The notes beneath the pieces were generated by a model, which was not told the origin of the DNA, made no database searches, and saw only the letters and a list, made by a program, of their open reading frames with translations. Made by a program: the position numbers and the translations under genes. A stretch of 30,365 bases of DNA from JBBQHX01 sp035306065 (GTDB lineage: Bacteria > Gemmatimonadota > Gemmatimonadetes > Gemmatimonadales > Gemmatimonadaceae). Shown here one piece after another: positions 29,954 to 30,365 of this stretch. Position 1 is the stretch's first letter, and every line of letters starts with the position of its first letter. The DNA is taken from positions 1 through 30,365 of the forward strand of contig DATGOL010000035.1 in NCBI GenBank assembly GCA_035306065.1. Direction: 5' to 3'.

Positions 29954-30365
29954 CTACAGCTCGGGACTGCCACCATCCCTCCGACCCGCCAGCGCACGGT
30001 AGTAGCGCTCTATGGACTCCCGGTACTCGGGTGAGATGGCTTCCAGCCTGCGCTCCAGCGGTGCATCCCCTTCCCGGGCGACCACGGCCCTTAGCAGACG
30101 GAACTCCACCAGCTTCCATCCCTCCACCACGGCGGTCTGCAACCGACGCAGCTCGTCAGGGTCATCCGACGATCGCATCCGTTCCAGCTGCCGCATCTGC
30201 TCGAGCAATCGGTCAACATCGCCAACGTCCATACCCTGCCTGGCGAGATCGCGCCGGAGTTCCTCTCCATCGCTGCGCCTCTCCGCGAGCTCGCGGGAGC
30301 GCTGCCGGTCGGATGCAGCGCCGGACTGCGACATGCCTTGTCCACCGCCGCCGGGGTTGATCGCT
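29954..30365 (-). CDS. C-terminal part of a larger protein (cut by window edge)
   Basis: The frame is open to the right edge: before the internal ATG at 30332-30334 the codons read AINPGGGGQG, so the ATG is probably not the start. The visible 136 residues have a Gly-rich linker, then charged helices (LRRDLARQGMDVGDVDRLLE, LQTAVVEGWKLVEFRLLRAV) and the end ISPEYRESIERYYRALAGRR. The Gly/Gln linker and 'PEYRE.IE.YYRALA' end resemble the C-termini of large membrane-linked DUF4175-type proteins. That comparison is from memory and tentative. Confidence 0.6.
   Translation of the reverse strand, partial: AINPGGGGQGMSQSGAASDRQRSRELAERRSDGEELRRDLARQGMDVGDVDRLLEQMRQLERMRSSDDPDELRRLQTAVVEGWKLVEFRLLRAVVAREGDAPLERRLEAISPEYRESIERYYRALAGRRDGGSPEL

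Overview
This window is ordinary bacterial chromosome of high GC content by eye. It is packed with housekeeping genes and has no insertion sequences, CRISPR array, integrase or rRNA. The protein sequences, the aroA-cmk-rpsA and infC-rpmI-rplT-pheS-pheT orders, a signal-peptide outer-membrane-type barrel and a Rex/arginine-deiminase locus fit a Gram-negative, aerobic or facultative bacterium. A Gemmatimonadota-like lineage is my best guess, but nothing here proves it.

Left block (1-3353, minus strand): an uncharacterised helical protein, then aroA, cmk and the N-terminal part of rpsA (S1), which runs off the left edge. aroA and cmk overlap by ATGA.

Accessory block (3354-6015): two plus-strand genes that form the most unusual part of the window. 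The first encodes a histone-H1-like Lys/Ala/Arg-rich protein fused to a small conserved-looking C-terminal domain. The second encodes a Rad52/Rad22-type annealing protein with a zinc ribbon, a disordered linker and a C-terminal ELPF tip that copies the SSB tail. They face tRNA-Leu(UAA) and tRNA-Gly(GCC) on the minus strand across several strong hairpins.

Divergent pair (6101-9650): a six-hairpin glycosidase-like protein (minus) and a secreted, probably outer-membrane beta-barrel protein (plus). A 282-bp G-rich and repeat-bearing gap follows.

Large minus-strand cluster (25144 down to 9933): infC-rpmI-rplT-pheS-pheT-coiled-coil gene-zapA-[candidate 6S RNA]-rny-folD-xseA-xseB-ispA-dxs-nadK-recN. 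Most junctions overlap by 4-17 nt, so much of the run is probably translationally coupled. Transcription probably starts at a promoter near 25339-25368 and passes an intrinsic terminator (25170-25209) that looks like an attenuator. infC itself probably starts at a rare AUC codon. A second strong hairpin lies before pheS, and another promoter plus a structured RNA lie before rny.

Right block (25375-30365): a metallo-beta-lactamase-fold hydrolase, a DnaQ-type exonuclease and arginine deiminase (arcA), all minus; divergent rex with a Rex operator between rex and arcA; a convergent NTF2-like secreted protein; and the C-terminal end of a larger protein cut by the window edge.
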